A stretch of 64,000 nt of DNA. Origin: Nocardia terrae (GTDB lineage Bacteria > Actinomycetota > Actinomycetes > Mycobacteriales > Mycobacteriaceae). Position 1 is the first letter of the stretch, and each line of letters starts with the position of its first letter. Below, piece by piece: positions 8,856 to 16,901 of this stretch. The notes under the pieces were generated by a model. It worked only from the letters and a program-made list of their open reading frames with translations. It did no database searches and was not told the origin of the DNA. The position numbers and the translations under genes are program-made. Where the stretch lies: positions 186,001 through 250,000 of the forward strand of contig NZ_WRPP01000009.1 of the NCBI RefSeq assembly GCF_009760405.1. The letters run 5' to 3'.

Positions 8856-8887
8856 CACGCGCGGGCCCGGATCGGGGTCCGCGCGTG
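8856..8887 (+). terminator. Hairpin after mshC
   Basis: CACGCGCGGGCC and GGTCCGCGCGTG pair over 12 positions (one G-U) around an 8-nt loop, 22 bp after the mshC stop. No long T-run follows, which is usual for GC-rich actinobacterial terminators. Confidence 0.6.
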
Positions 8888-9198
8888 CGTGTTTCAGCGC
8901 CCCTTGTCCGAGATCCGGGAGTTCTCGGCGCGGTGATCGGGTCGATATCCGTCCGTGAGAGCTGTCTGGTTGTGCCGGTGCGGGTGATCGACCGTCGCGG
9001 CGATATCGTCGCGCACCCGCAGGGGTCCGGCTGGCCGAACATCCACAAGTCGGCGATCTCCGCGTGATCTCGATGGTCGCGAGGCGAGAGCGGGTGGGAC
9101 CGCGCAGATTCGGGGGCGGGTGGGGAAATCGGTCGACCATCGGCGGTGGGTCGCGCATTCTGGGATGCGGGGGCGGTGCCGGGCGAGGAGGAGTGACT
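8888..9198. other. Intergenic stretch without a recognisable gene
   Basis: About 310 bp between the mshC terminator and the VOC-GNAT gene. A 60-codon open frame starting at 8885 has no family resemblance and no convincing ribosome-binding site. No palindrome or RNA gene stands out; the promoter of the following gene presumably lies here. Confidence 0.5.
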
Positions 9199-10095
9199 GT
9201 GGGTGTTGGCGAGGGTGAGATCGGAGTGTCGTTGACGGCGGCGCGGTTCGCGCGGGCGACCGACCGGTTGGCCGAGTGTGCGGTGTTCTATCGCGAGATC
9301 CTCGGGCTGCCACAGTTGTTCGAGTTCGAGGATCACGCCGACTACAGCGGGTTCGTGTTCGGGTTGCCGGATGCTTCGGCGCAGCTGGAGTTGGTGCGCC
9401 TGGCCGGGGCGGTGCCCGAGCGACGGGCCGATCCCGAGGACGCGGTGGTGCTGTATCTGCGGGAGGGGTTCGAGGAGTTGCGCAAGCGGCTGGCCGATCA
9501 CGGTGTGGCCGAGGTGGTTCCGGACAATCCGTATTGGCCCGAGCGGGGTGCGTTCGGGGTGCTCGATCCCGACGGCTGGATGGTGATCATCGTGCCGCCG
9601 CCCGGTGCGCAGGGTCTGCTGCTGGGGAATGTGCGCATCGAGGAGTACACCGGGCCGCGATCGGAGATCGCCTGGTCGTTCCGGCTGGCCGAGGATTCCG
9701 AGCAGTCGCTGGCCCGCTACATCGAGCGGGGGCGGGTGTGGGTGGCGCGCACCGGGTCCGGAGAGGTCGTGGGTCATGTCCAGGCCGCCCCGCAGGCCGA
9801 CGAGTCGGTGTGGGAGATCATCAATACCGCGGTGGCGCCACCGTTTCGGGGTACCGGGGTGGGTCGGCAGTTGATCGAGGCGGCGGTGGCCGAGGCCGAG
9901 GCGGCCGGGGCGTCCCGGGTGGAGGTGGCCACGGCGACCGCCGATGTCGGGAATCTACGGTTCTATCAGCGTTGTGGGTTCCGGATGAGCCGGGTCGTGC
10001 CCGATGTGTTCACCCCGGAGGCCGGGTATCCGGCGGTGGTGGAGTACGACGGGGTGCGGCTGCGCGATCAGGTGTGGTTCACCCGCACCCTGTGA
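9199..10095 (+). CDS. VOC-GNAT fusion protein
   Basis: 298-residue two-domain protein. Residues 1-140 form a glyoxalase/bleomycin-resistance (VOC) fold (FYREILGLPQLFEF, then GAFGVLDPDGWMVII). Residues 150-298 form a GNAT N-acetyltransferase, with the acetyl-CoA loop PPFRGTGVGRQLIEAA and NLRFYQRCGFR. Fusion of a binding/metalloenzyme fold to an acetyltransferase suggests a resistance or detoxification enzyme acting on a small molecule, but no substrate can be named. GTG 9199 is favoured by GAGGAG at 9185-9190; GTG 9193 is possible. Only one VOC repeat is present, whereas most VOC enzymes assemble two. Confidence 0.8.
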   Translation: MGVGEGEIGVSLTAARFARATDRLAECAVFYREILGLPQLFEFEDHADYSGFVFGLPDASAQLELVRLAGAVPERRADPEDAVVLYLREGFEELRKRLADHGVAEVVPDNPYWPERGAFGVLDPDGWMVIIVPPPGAQGLLLGNVRIEEYTGPRSEIAWSFRLAEDSEQSLARYIERGRVWVARTGSGEVVGHVQAAPQADESVWEIINTAVAPPFRGTGVGRQLIEAAVAEAEAAGASRVEVATATADVGNLRFYQRCGFRMSRVVPDVFTPEAGYPAVVEYDGVRLRDQVWFTRTL

Positions 10096-10102
10096 GCCGT
10101 GC

Positions 10103-10582
10103 TCAGGCGGCCACGACGACCGCGTAATTCTGTTGCAGGCCCGGCCAGCCGCCCGGGGAGGCGACGGCGTCGCGCATGGCTTCCCAACCGGGGCCGTGGT
10201 TTTCGAAGCCGGAGTGCACGAGGGTGACCGTGGTGTGCTCGGCGTCGACGGCGGTGAAGCGGACATCGACGCGGCTGGTGGCGGCGGGGTCGGATTCGGG
10301 TTTCCAGTCCAGGTTGATGTCCCAGCTGAAGGCGAAGTGGGTGCTGGGGTTCCATACCAGCACCCGGCCCCAGCCGCATTCGGTGCCGTCGGTCTCGCGG
10401 CCGTAGAGGCGGCCGCCGACGCGGGGTTCGACGACGGCTTCGGCCAGGGGTCCGGCGCCGATGTGGTGGTCGCGTGGCCACCAGGTGTCCATGTCGGTGG
10501 TGAACACCCGGTAGGCCTTGTCGATGGGGGCGTCGACGGTGAGTTGGACGGTGACGGCGTGGGAATCGATCTGCTGGGTCAT
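10103..10582 (-). CDS. SRPBCC (AHSA1-like) domain protein
   Basis: 159-residue START/Bet v1-like helix-grip protein, probably a small hydrophobic-ligand binding protein. VTVQLTVDAPIDKAYRVFT at the N-terminus and GGRLYGRETDG, then WGRVLVWNPSTHFAFSW, are typical of the AHSA1-like branch found next to ArsR regulators. Its ATG lies 9 bp after the regulator's stop, so the pair is one transcript. No enzymatic residues can be identified; the ligand is unknown. Confidence 0.82.
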   Translation of the reverse strand: MTQQIDSHAVTVQLTVDAPIDKAYRVFTTDMDTWWPRDHHIGAGPLAEAVVEPRVGGRLYGRETDGTECGWGRVLVWNPSTHFAFSWDINLDWKPESDPAATSRVDVRFTAVDAEHTTVTLVHSGFENHGPGWEAMRDAVASPGGWPGLQQNYAVVVAA

Positions 10583-10591
10583 GGCTGCTCC

Positions 10592-10912
10592 TCAGGTGTC
10601 GTGCTCCGGGGTGGAGGCTTGGCGGTTCACTTCGTCGCGAAAGGCCGACAGCGCCGTCGACCAGAAGTGGGTGAAGTACGCGCGCAGCGCGTCGATGCCG
10701 ACGGGGTCGAGGGAGTAGACGCGTCGGGTGCCGACGGCTCGATCGCGGACCAGCCCGGCGGCCTTGAGCACCTTGAGGTGCTGGGAGACCGCGGGGCGCG
10801 ACACCGGCAGCTCGCCGGCGAGTTCGCCGACCGCGCACGGGCCCTGGCCGAGGCGTTCGAAGATGGCTCGCCGGGTCGGGTCTCCGAGGGCGTCGAGAGC
10901 GGCGCTTTGGTA
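10592..10912 (-). CDS. ArsR-family regulator, start unresolved
   Basis: Winged-helix repressor partnered with the SRPBCC gene. Reading the minus strand, family resemblance begins at 10912 with YQSAALDALGDPTRRAIF and continues through the recognition helix SRPAVSQHLKVLKAAGLV to a Pro/His-rich end. The frame is open from 11002, but no in-frame ATG, GTG or TTG occurs before the GTG at 10804. That GTG would remove the first helices of the domain. Either a rare start codon is used or the upstream sequence has changed. No metal-binding cysteine motif is visible, so this belongs to the ArsR-SRPBCC pair type, not the metal sensors. Confidence 0.75.
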   Translation of the reverse strand, partial: YQSAALDALGDPTRRAIFERLGQGPCAVGELAGELPVSRPAVSQHLKVLKAAGLVRDRAVGTRRVYSLDPVGIDALRAYFTHFWSTALSAFRDEVNRQASTPEHDT

Positions 10913-10925
10913 AGTACCCGCGAAC

Positions 10926-10943
10926 CGTAAGTCTACGCTTACG
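10926..10943. promoter_or_regulatory. Palindromic operator of ArsR/SRPBCC pair
   Basis: Perfect inverted repeat CGTAAG-TCTACG-CTTACG lying 14 bp before the first conserved residue of the ArsR protein. Its position at the expected promoter suggests autoregulation by the ArsR protein. Confidence 0.6.
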
Positions 10944-11093
10944 CGTTGTGGGGTGGAAGAGGCCGCCGCCGGTTCGGTAGCCGGGGGTGCGAAGTTGGTC
11001 GTTTACCGCCGTTCTGCCTTCCCGGGGATGTGCCGCGCCGATACCGTGAGGGCCGGACGATGTTGTCGGATTCCTCGGCGAGGAGGTGGAACC

Positions 11094-14000
11094 GTGAGCG
11101 CGGTACCCGGATTCGAGCGTTTGCGCGCGGTGGTCGAACAAGGGCTCGACAAGAGCGCGAACGTGCGCAAAGGGTTGCGCGCCGGGGGTGCGCTGCTCGA
11201 CAGTGTGCGCCGCGACCCGCGCATCGTGCGCGAGCTGATCGCCGGATTCACCGGCCACGCAACCGAATCCGCGCCCGCACCCGCCGAGCACGAACTGCCC
11301 GCGGGCCTGGCCGACTACACCCGCACCGCGCACGCGCACCGCGAGCTGGACACCGGCGCGGCCGCGACGCTGGCGTATCTGGCGCAGCTGGGGCGGCTTT
11401 CGGAATGGGTGGTCTTCCATGCGGGCTGGCGCGGGGATCCGCCGGGGGACGCCGCGGTCGGGGTGGAGTACACCCAGGTGGCCAAGTTCATGGGCATTCC
11501 GGCGGATCTGGCGTGGACGGTGACCGGGGTCGACGACAGCGGGCTGGTGTTGCGGGGGCATGGCCCGCAGGGCCTGGGGCTGGGTTTGTGGATCACGGTG
11601 GCGCCCAGCGGGTCCGGGTGCACGGTGTATGTCGATGCCGGATTGTCGGGGCAGCCGATCGAGGGCCCGTTGGGGGCGACGGTGGCGCGCGGACTGGGTG
11701 ATTCGCTGCGTGATTCGCTCGAGGCCTTGCCGGGGGCGCTGAGCGCGGCCCGCTCGAGCACGTCGGCGCGGCCGGGGCGCAAGGCGGTGCGTCATCGGGC
11801 GTCGGGGGTGGTGCTGGCGCCGACGACGCCGGTGCTCATCGGTGTGGGCCAAGTGGTGCAGCGGACCCCGGATCCCAGCTACGCCGATCCGGCGCAACTG
11901 GCGGTGCGGGCGTTGCGGGCCGCGGCCGCCGATTGCGGTGGCGGGGAAGCATTGTTGCGTCGAGCCGACGCGGTGTTCGCGGTCGCGCCGACCTCGTGGC
12001 AATACCGGGACCTGGGGGCGCTGGTCGCGAAAAAGGTCGGGGCGGGCGTGGTGGACACGGTCCAATCGAGTCCCTTCGGCGGGGACGGCGGGCAGTTGGT
12101 GCTCAACGAGGCCGCCGCCGCCATCGCGGCCGGTGACTACGACCTGGTGCTGGTGACCGGCGCCGAGGCCGGTGCCACCCAGGCCGCGGCCCAGCGTGCG
12201 GGCATCGAATTGGCTTGGCCGGTCCAGGATTCGGGGGTGGCCCCGACCCGCACGGTCGGCATCGACAAGCCCGCCAACAACGCGGCCGAGTCGGCGGCGG
12301 GGTTGCAGGCCCCGATCAACATGTACGCGCTGCTCGAATCGGCCAACCGGCATCGGCTCGGGCGCACGCCCGCCGAGCACGAAGCCGCGGTGGCCGAGTT
12401 GTGGTCGCGGCTGTCGGCGGTGGCGGCGGGCAATCCGAATGCCTGGCAGCCCCAGGAGTTCTCGGCCGCGGAGATCGCGACGGTGACCGAGGCCAACCGC
12501 ATGATCTCGGCGCCCTACACCAAACTCGAATGCGCCAACCTGAGCGTGGACATGGCCTCGGGCATCATCATGGCCAGCGCGGCCGCCGCCGAAGCGGCGG
12601 GTATCCCGCAGGACAAGTGGGTGTTCCTGCACGCGGGCGCCTCGGGCACCGACGAATGGTTCGTCAGCGAACGCACCGAGCTGGCGGCCTCGCCGGCCAT
12701 CGCGACCCTGGGTGCGGCGGTCTTCGACCACGCGGGCATCACCGCCGAAGACCTCACCCACATCGACCTGTACGCCTGCTTCCCGGTCGCGGTGCAGATC
12801 GCGGCCCGCGAACTCGGCCTGCCGATCGACGACCCGGAGCGTCCCCTGTCGGTGACCGGCGGCCTGACCTTCGGCGGCGGCCCCGGCAACAACTACGGCG
12901 GCCACGCCGTGGCCACCCTGGTCGGCCGTCTGCGCGCCGACCCCGAGTCCTTCGGCCTGGCCACGTCGTTGGGCTGGTACCTGACCAAACACGCCCTGGG
13001 CGTCTATTCGGCCACCCCACCCCGCCACGGCTACAAGCACCTGACCCCGGTCATCGAGCATCCCCCGACCCGCCCGGCCCGCACCGACTATCGCGGCGAG
13101 GCCGTGATCGAGGCCTACACCCTGCCCTACGACCGTGACGGCCATCCCGAGGCCGCGATCGTGAGCGCGTTGACCCCTGCCGGTGAGCGAGTCCTGGTCC
13201 GCACCACCGATTCCGCGGCCCTGACCGCCCTCACCACCGAGGACTGGCTGGGCATCGCGGTCACCGTCGACGGTGACACGCTGACCCCGGCCTCTGTGCC
13301 GAGCCCCGAATCATCAGCTGGTGCTGTAAGTCCCAGTCGTGCTGCAGAATCCGGCGACGCGGTGGATGCCGACATTTTGGCGGGCGAGGCGGATGAAGGG
13401 CGGTGGATTCGTGCGGGGCTGGCGCGGGTCGCGTTGCCTGCGCCGCCGCCGGCGCCGGTGTTGATCGAGCGGCGCGGGCACATCATGATCATCGCGATCA
13501 ATCGGCCGCGGGCACGCAATGCGATCAATTTGGCGACGGCGCTGGGGATCGAACGGGCCATCGATGCCTATGAGGCGGATCCGAACGCGCGCATCGCGAT
13601 CCTCACCGGCGCGGGCGGCTATTTCAGCGCCGGTATGGATCTCAAGGCGGCGGCGCGGGGTGAGGTGCCGGTGACCGAGAAGCGCGGCATTCTGGGCATC
13701 GTGTCGGTGCCGCCGCGCAAACCTCTCATCGCCGCGGTGGAGGGTCCGGCGTTGGCGGGTGGGTGTGAGCTGGCGTTGAGCGCCGATCTCATTGTCGCCG
13801 CCTCGGATTCGAGTTTCGGGATCCCGGAGGTCAAACGGGGGCTGGTCGCGGTCGGGGGTGGTGTCCTACGTCTGTCCCAGCGGCTGCCCCGGGCCTTGGC
13901 GATGGAGCTGGCATTGACCGGTGATCCGATCAGCGCGGCCCGGGCGGCGGAGATCGGGCTGATCAACCAGGTCGCCGAACCCGGCAAGGCCCTCGAGGCG

Positions 14001-14210
14001 GCGTTGGCGCTGGCCGAGCGGGTCGCGGTGAACGCGCCGCTGAGTATCGATGCGAGCAAGCAGATCATCGAGCAGGCCCCGGATTGGTCGGTGGCCGAGG
14101 CGTTCGGCAAGCAGGGGCAGGTCGCGGCGGCGGCGTTGTCGTCCCAGGACGCGGGGGAGGGCATGCGGGCCTTCGTGGAGAAGCGCGCGCCGGTGTGGCG
14201 GGGGCGCTGA
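11094..14210 (+). CDS. Fusion: N-terminal domain, thiolase-like, crotonase
   Basis: A single uninterrupted 1038-residue protein. Residues 1 to about 225 are unassigned; part looks SRPBCC-like. Residues about 240-730 are a thiolase-superfamily acetyl-CoA acetyltransferase-like domain (VLIGVGQVVQRTPDP, DLYACFPVAVQ, GGGPGNNYGGHAV). The position of the usual nucleophilic cysteine reads SSPFGGDGGQ, so classical thiolase chemistry is doubtful. After a low-complexity linker, residues about 780-1038 are an enoyl-CoA hydratase/isomerase (INRPRARNAIN, then GAGGYFSAGMDL with the oxyanion-hole region and AGGCELALSADL). AGGAGG at 11081-11086 supports GTG 11094. Thiolase-like and crotonase proteins usually occur as separate genes, so the join is notable. 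Confidence 0.8.
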   Translation: MSAVPGFERLRAVVEQGLDKSANVRKGLRAGGALLDSVRRDPRIVRELIAGFTGHATESAPAPAEHELPAGLADYTRTAHAHRELDTGAAATLAYLAQLGRLSEWVVFHAGWRGDPPGDAAVGVEYTQVAKFMGIPADLAWTVTGVDDSGLVLRGHGPQGLGLGLWITVAPSGSGCTVYVDAGLSGQPIEGPLGATVARGLGDSLRDSLEALPGALSAARSSTSARPGRKAVRHRASGVVLAPTTPVLIGVGQVVQRTPDPSYADPAQLAVRALRAAAADCGGGEALLRRADAVFAVAPTSWQYRDLGALVAKKVGAGVVDTVQSSPFGGDGGQLVLNEAAAAIAAGDYDLVLVTGAEAGATQAAAQRAGIELAWPVQDSGVAPTRTVGIDKPANNAAESAAGLQAPINMYALLESANRHRLGRTPAEHEAAVAELWSRLSAVAAGNPNAWQPQEFSAAEIATVTEANRMISAPYTKLECANLSVDMASGIIMASAAAAEAAGIPQDKWVFLHAGASGTDEWFVSERTELAASPAIATLGAAVFDHAGITAEDLTHIDLYACFPVAVQIAARELGLPIDDPERPLSVTGGLTFGGGPGNNYGGHAVATLVGRLRADPESFGLATSLGWYLTKHALGVYSATPPRHGYKHLTPVIEHPPTRPARTDYRGEAVIEAYTLPYDRDGHPEAAIVSALTPAGERVLVRTTDSAALTALTTEDWLGIAVTVDGDTLTPASVPSPESSAGAVSPSRAAESGDAVDADILAGEADEGRWIRAGLARVALPAPPPAPVLIERRGHIMIIAINRPRARNAINLATALGIERAIDAYEADPNARIAILTGAGGYFSAGMDLKAAARGEVPVTEKRGILGIVSVPPRKPLIAAVEGPALAGGCELALSADLIVAASDSSFGIPEVKRGLVAVGGGVLRLSQRLPRALAMELALTGDPISAARAAEIGLINQVAEPGKALEAALALAERVAVNAPLSIDASKQIIEQAPDWSVAEAFGKQGQVAAAALSSQDAGEGMRAFVEKRAPVWRGR

Positions 14211-14241
14211 GGATTTCGCGAGCGAGCACGAAAGAACGGTC

Positions 14242-15144
14242 ATGACATCGGATCTCACCGAGACCACCCTGACGATGCAACGGGATGGGCTCACTCTGAC
14301 GGCGCGCCGCTTCGGCCCGGCCGAGGCGCCGCCGGTGATGCTGTTGCACGGGTTCCCCGACACCCCGCATACCTGGGACGGGGTGATCCCGCTGCTGGTG
14401 GAGGCCGGGTATCAGGTGCTGGCGCCGTGGCTGCGCGGCTACACCCCGGGTTCGGCGTCGCGGTCGGCGCGTTATGACCTGATGGCGGTGAGCGCGGATG
14501 TGGCGGCCTGGCAGCAGCAGTTGGGGGCGCCGCGCACGCATCTGGTGGGCCACGACTGGGGTGCGTTCGTGGCGATGATTCTGTCCAAGCAGGATCCGGC
14601 CCGGTGGGCGTCGTTGACGCTGTTGGCGATTCCACCGTTCGGCGGTGGGGTGGCGCCGGGGATGTGGCGGTGGCTGCCGCGGCAGATGCTGCTGTCGTCC
14701 TATATCCCGGTTATGCAGTCGGGGTTCTCGCCTCGGCTGCTGGCGCGCGGTGAGGCGGCGTTCGTGCGCGGATTGTGGCGACGGTGGTCACCGGGCTGGG
14801 ATTTCAGCGAGGACCAGTTCGCCCCGACAGCGGCGGTGTTCACCGACTCGACGATGGCGTGGGCGGCGACGCGCTACTACCGGTCGCTGTTCACGGTGTG
14901 GCGCAGGGCCACTCGCGAGTTCAGCGAGGCGCTGATGGCGCCCGCGGCTGCGCTGCCGACGCTGGCGTTGGCCGGGCTGCGCGATGGCTGTATGTCCCCG
15001 GATCTGCAGCGGGTGCTTGCAGAGCATGCGGGCGTGCAGCACGCGCAGCTACCTGACTGCGGGCATTTCCTGCAGGCCGAACGCCCGGAGGCGGTCGCGG
15101 AGTTGATCGTTCCGCATCTACGCGCGGCCACCACGGCTCACTGA
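14242..15144 (+). CDS. Alpha/beta hydrolase, epoxide-hydrolase-like
   Basis: 300-residue alpha/beta hydrolase. The nucleophile elbow GHDWGA has Asp rather than Ser, as in epoxide hydrolases and haloalkane dehalogenases. The oxyanion strand is LLHGFPDTPHTWDGV, and the catalytic His is in DCGHFLQAERP. It starts 31 bp after the fusion gene and may share its transcript, fitting a lipid or xenobiotic degradation context. It cannot be decided from sequence whether the substrate is an epoxide or a haloalkane. Confidence 0.85.
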   Translation: MTSDLTETTLTMQRDGLTLTARRFGPAEAPPVMLLHGFPDTPHTWDGVIPLLVEAGYQVLAPWLRGYTPGSASRSARYDLMAVSADVAAWQQQLGAPRTHLVGHDWGAFVAMILSKQDPARWASLTLLAIPPFGGGVAPGMWRWLPRQMLLSSYIPVMQSGFSPRLLARGEAAFVRGLWRRWSPGWDFSEDQFAPTAAVFTDSTMAWAATRYYRSLFTVWRRATREFSEALMAPAAALPTLALAGLRDGCMSPDLQRVLAEHAGVQHAQLPDCGHFLQAERPEAVAELIVPHLRAATTAH

Positions 15145-15174
15145 TCCGAGGCCGCAGCCGCCGGTCGTGACCGC

Positions 15175-16719
15175 TCAATGGCCCGCGTGCGGGTGGGTGC
15201 CCGTGTCTCCGGTGCCGGTGTCGCCGGTTCCCATGTCGCCCATGGGCATCGGGTGTTCGGCCATGGGGGCGAAGGCGGGGGCCTGGCCGGGGTCGAGGAT
15301 GAGGAATTGGCCCATCATGCCGGCGTCTTCGTGGCGGAGCAGGTGGCAGTGGTACATGTACGGGTGGGCCGGGTCGGCGGGGCCGGTGAAGCGCATGGCC
15401 AGTTCGTAGGTGCGGGCGGGTTCGAGGTAGACGGTGTCCTTCCAACCGGCCAGCTGTGGCGGAGGCGGGGCGGAATCGATGGCGCGCAGCAGGAATTGGA
15501 CGTCGTGGACGTGGAAGTTGTGCGGCCAGTCCTCGAGGTTGCGCACCGACCAGATTTCGGTGGCGCCGGTGGGGACGGTCAGGTCGATGCGGTTCATGTC
15601 CATCTTCGCGCCGTTGATCATGAACCATTTCAGGTCGAATCCACGGGTGACGGGCAACTCGGGCGCGAAGGGGGTGATCGCGGCCAGCGTGGCGGGGAGG
15701 GCGGGCGCGGTCGTGGCGGTGCTGGTGGCGCGCAGGGTCAGGACGTCGAAGCTGTCGTCGAAGCCGAAGCGTTGCGGGCGGTCGATTCCGGTGCGGGTGG
15801 TGAGGGGGAAGGCGTGCAGGGTGGTGGTCGAGCCGGGGTCCAGATCGACGGTGATCTCGGCGCGTTCGCCGGGGCTGAGCTGGATGCGGTGCAGCGGAAC
15901 GGGGGCGGGCAGCAGTCCGCCGTCGGTGGCGATGAGCGCGAAGCCGCGCTCGTCGGTGAAACCGAGCTCGAGTACCCGGCTCGAGGAGCCGTTGAGCAGG
16001 CGCAGCCGGGCGCGGGTGGCGGGCAGGTCGTGATGGCCGGGGGTCGCGCCGTTGACGATGAGGGTGTCGCCGAGCAGTCCGTAACTACTGGAAGGGGTTT
16101 CGTCGAGCTGTCCGTCGGCGGTGAAGCGGCGGTCGGCGATGATGACCGGGATGTCGTCGAGGCCGTAGCGGCGCGGCAGGTCGAGGCCGTCGCTGAGCTC
16201 GTCGTCGAGGTAGAACAGCCCGGCCAGTCCGCGGTAGACGTGTTTCTCGGTCGCGCCGTGCGGGTGCGGGTGGTACCAGAGGGTGGCGGCGGGCTGGTCG
16301 ATGCGCCAGCTCGGAGTCCAGGTGGCGCCCGGGGCGAGCATCTGATGCGGGCCGCCGTCGCAGGCGGCGGGCACGTGCATGCCGTGCCAGTGCACGCTGG
16401 TGGGCTCGGGCAGGGTGTTGACGGCGGTGACCGAGACGGTCTCCCCGCGTCGCGCGCGCAGGGTGGGTCCGAGGATGGATCCGTTGTAACCCCAGGTGGG
16501 CGTGGAGATTCCGGGTTTGATCTCGCTGTGCCCGGCTTGGGCGGTGAGGCTGAAGTGGCGCACGCCCGCGCCGTCGACGTGCGAGTCGGCCAGCGGCGGG
16601 ATGGGCAGCGCGCGGGTGCCGGGTGCGGTGGGTGCGCCGTTGCTGCGGGTGCAGCCCGCGGCGGTCAGGGCCAGCGGCAGGGCGGCGGCGGTGACGAGCA
16701 GGCGTCGTCGCGAGATCAC
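15175..16719 (-). CDS. Tat-exported multicopper oxidase
   Basis: 514-residue extracytoplasmic multicopper oxidase, probably oxidising Cu(I) or other metals and phenolics. The GTG start is preceded by GAGGAG. The N-terminus has twin arginines (SRRRLLV) and a possible lipobox AAGC at Cys23. All four copper-binding blocks are visible: HWHG, WYHPHPHG, PHNFHVHD and YMYHCHLLRHEDAGMMGQF. The C-terminal tail is rich in Met, His, Gly and Asp, resembling copper-handling oxidases. It faces a two-component system on the other strand across a 182-bp promoter region. Confidence 0.92.
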   Translation of the reverse strand: MISRRRLLVTAAALPLALTAAGCTRSNGAPTAPGTRALPIPPLADSHVDGAGVRHFSLTAQAGHSEIKPGISTPTWGYNGSILGPTLRARRGETVSVTAVNTLPEPTSVHWHGMHVPAACDGGPHQMLAPGATWTPSWRIDQPAATLWYHPHPHGATEKHVYRGLAGLFYLDDELSDGLDLPRRYGLDDIPVIIADRRFTADGQLDETPSSSYGLLGDTLIVNGATPGHHDLPATRARLRLLNGSSSRVLELGFTDERGFALIATDGGLLPAPVPLHRIQLSPGERAEITVDLDPGSTTTLHAFPLTTRTGIDRPQRFGFDDSFDVLTLRATSTATTAPALPATLAAITPFAPELPVTRGFDLKWFMINGAKMDMNRIDLTVPTGATEIWSVRNLEDWPHNFHVHDVQFLLRAIDSAPPPPQLAGWKDTVYLEPARTYELAMRFTGPADPAHPYMYHCHLLRHEDAGMMGQFLILDPGQAPAFAPMAEHPMPMGDMGTGDTGTGDTGTHPHAGH

Positions 16720-16813
16720 GGGTGGTGCTCCTCGGGTCGGTCGGTCGCTTCCAGCCTGCGGTGCCCGCGCGCACGGCGACTCCTCCTCGGGGCCGGGTTC
16801 GGCATGCTGATCG

Positions 16814-16836
16814 CGGCCACCGGTGTCTTGTGGCCG
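16814..16836. promoter_or_regulatory. Inverted repeat in divergent promoter region
   Basis: CGGCCAC and GTGGCCG are perfect inverted arms separated by 9 bp, between the oxidase and kinase genes. It could be an operator for either gene; it does not match a copper-regulator box that I recognise. Confidence 0.3.
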
Positions 16837-16901
16837 GGCAACTGTTGTGCTATCGCGACCCGTGTGCGGCGCGGGAGTCGGCGGTTCTCTACCGTGGATT
16901 C

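Noticed and set aside
8885..9067. A 60-codon plus-strand frame after mshC
   Set aside because: Overlaps the mshC terminator and lacks a ribosome site or recognisable sequence.
10068..13145. A 1025-codon minus-strand open frame opposite the thiolase-crotonase fusion
   Set aside because: Arg/Gly/His-rich composition typical of antisense frames in GC-rich DNA; the plus strand has clear domains.
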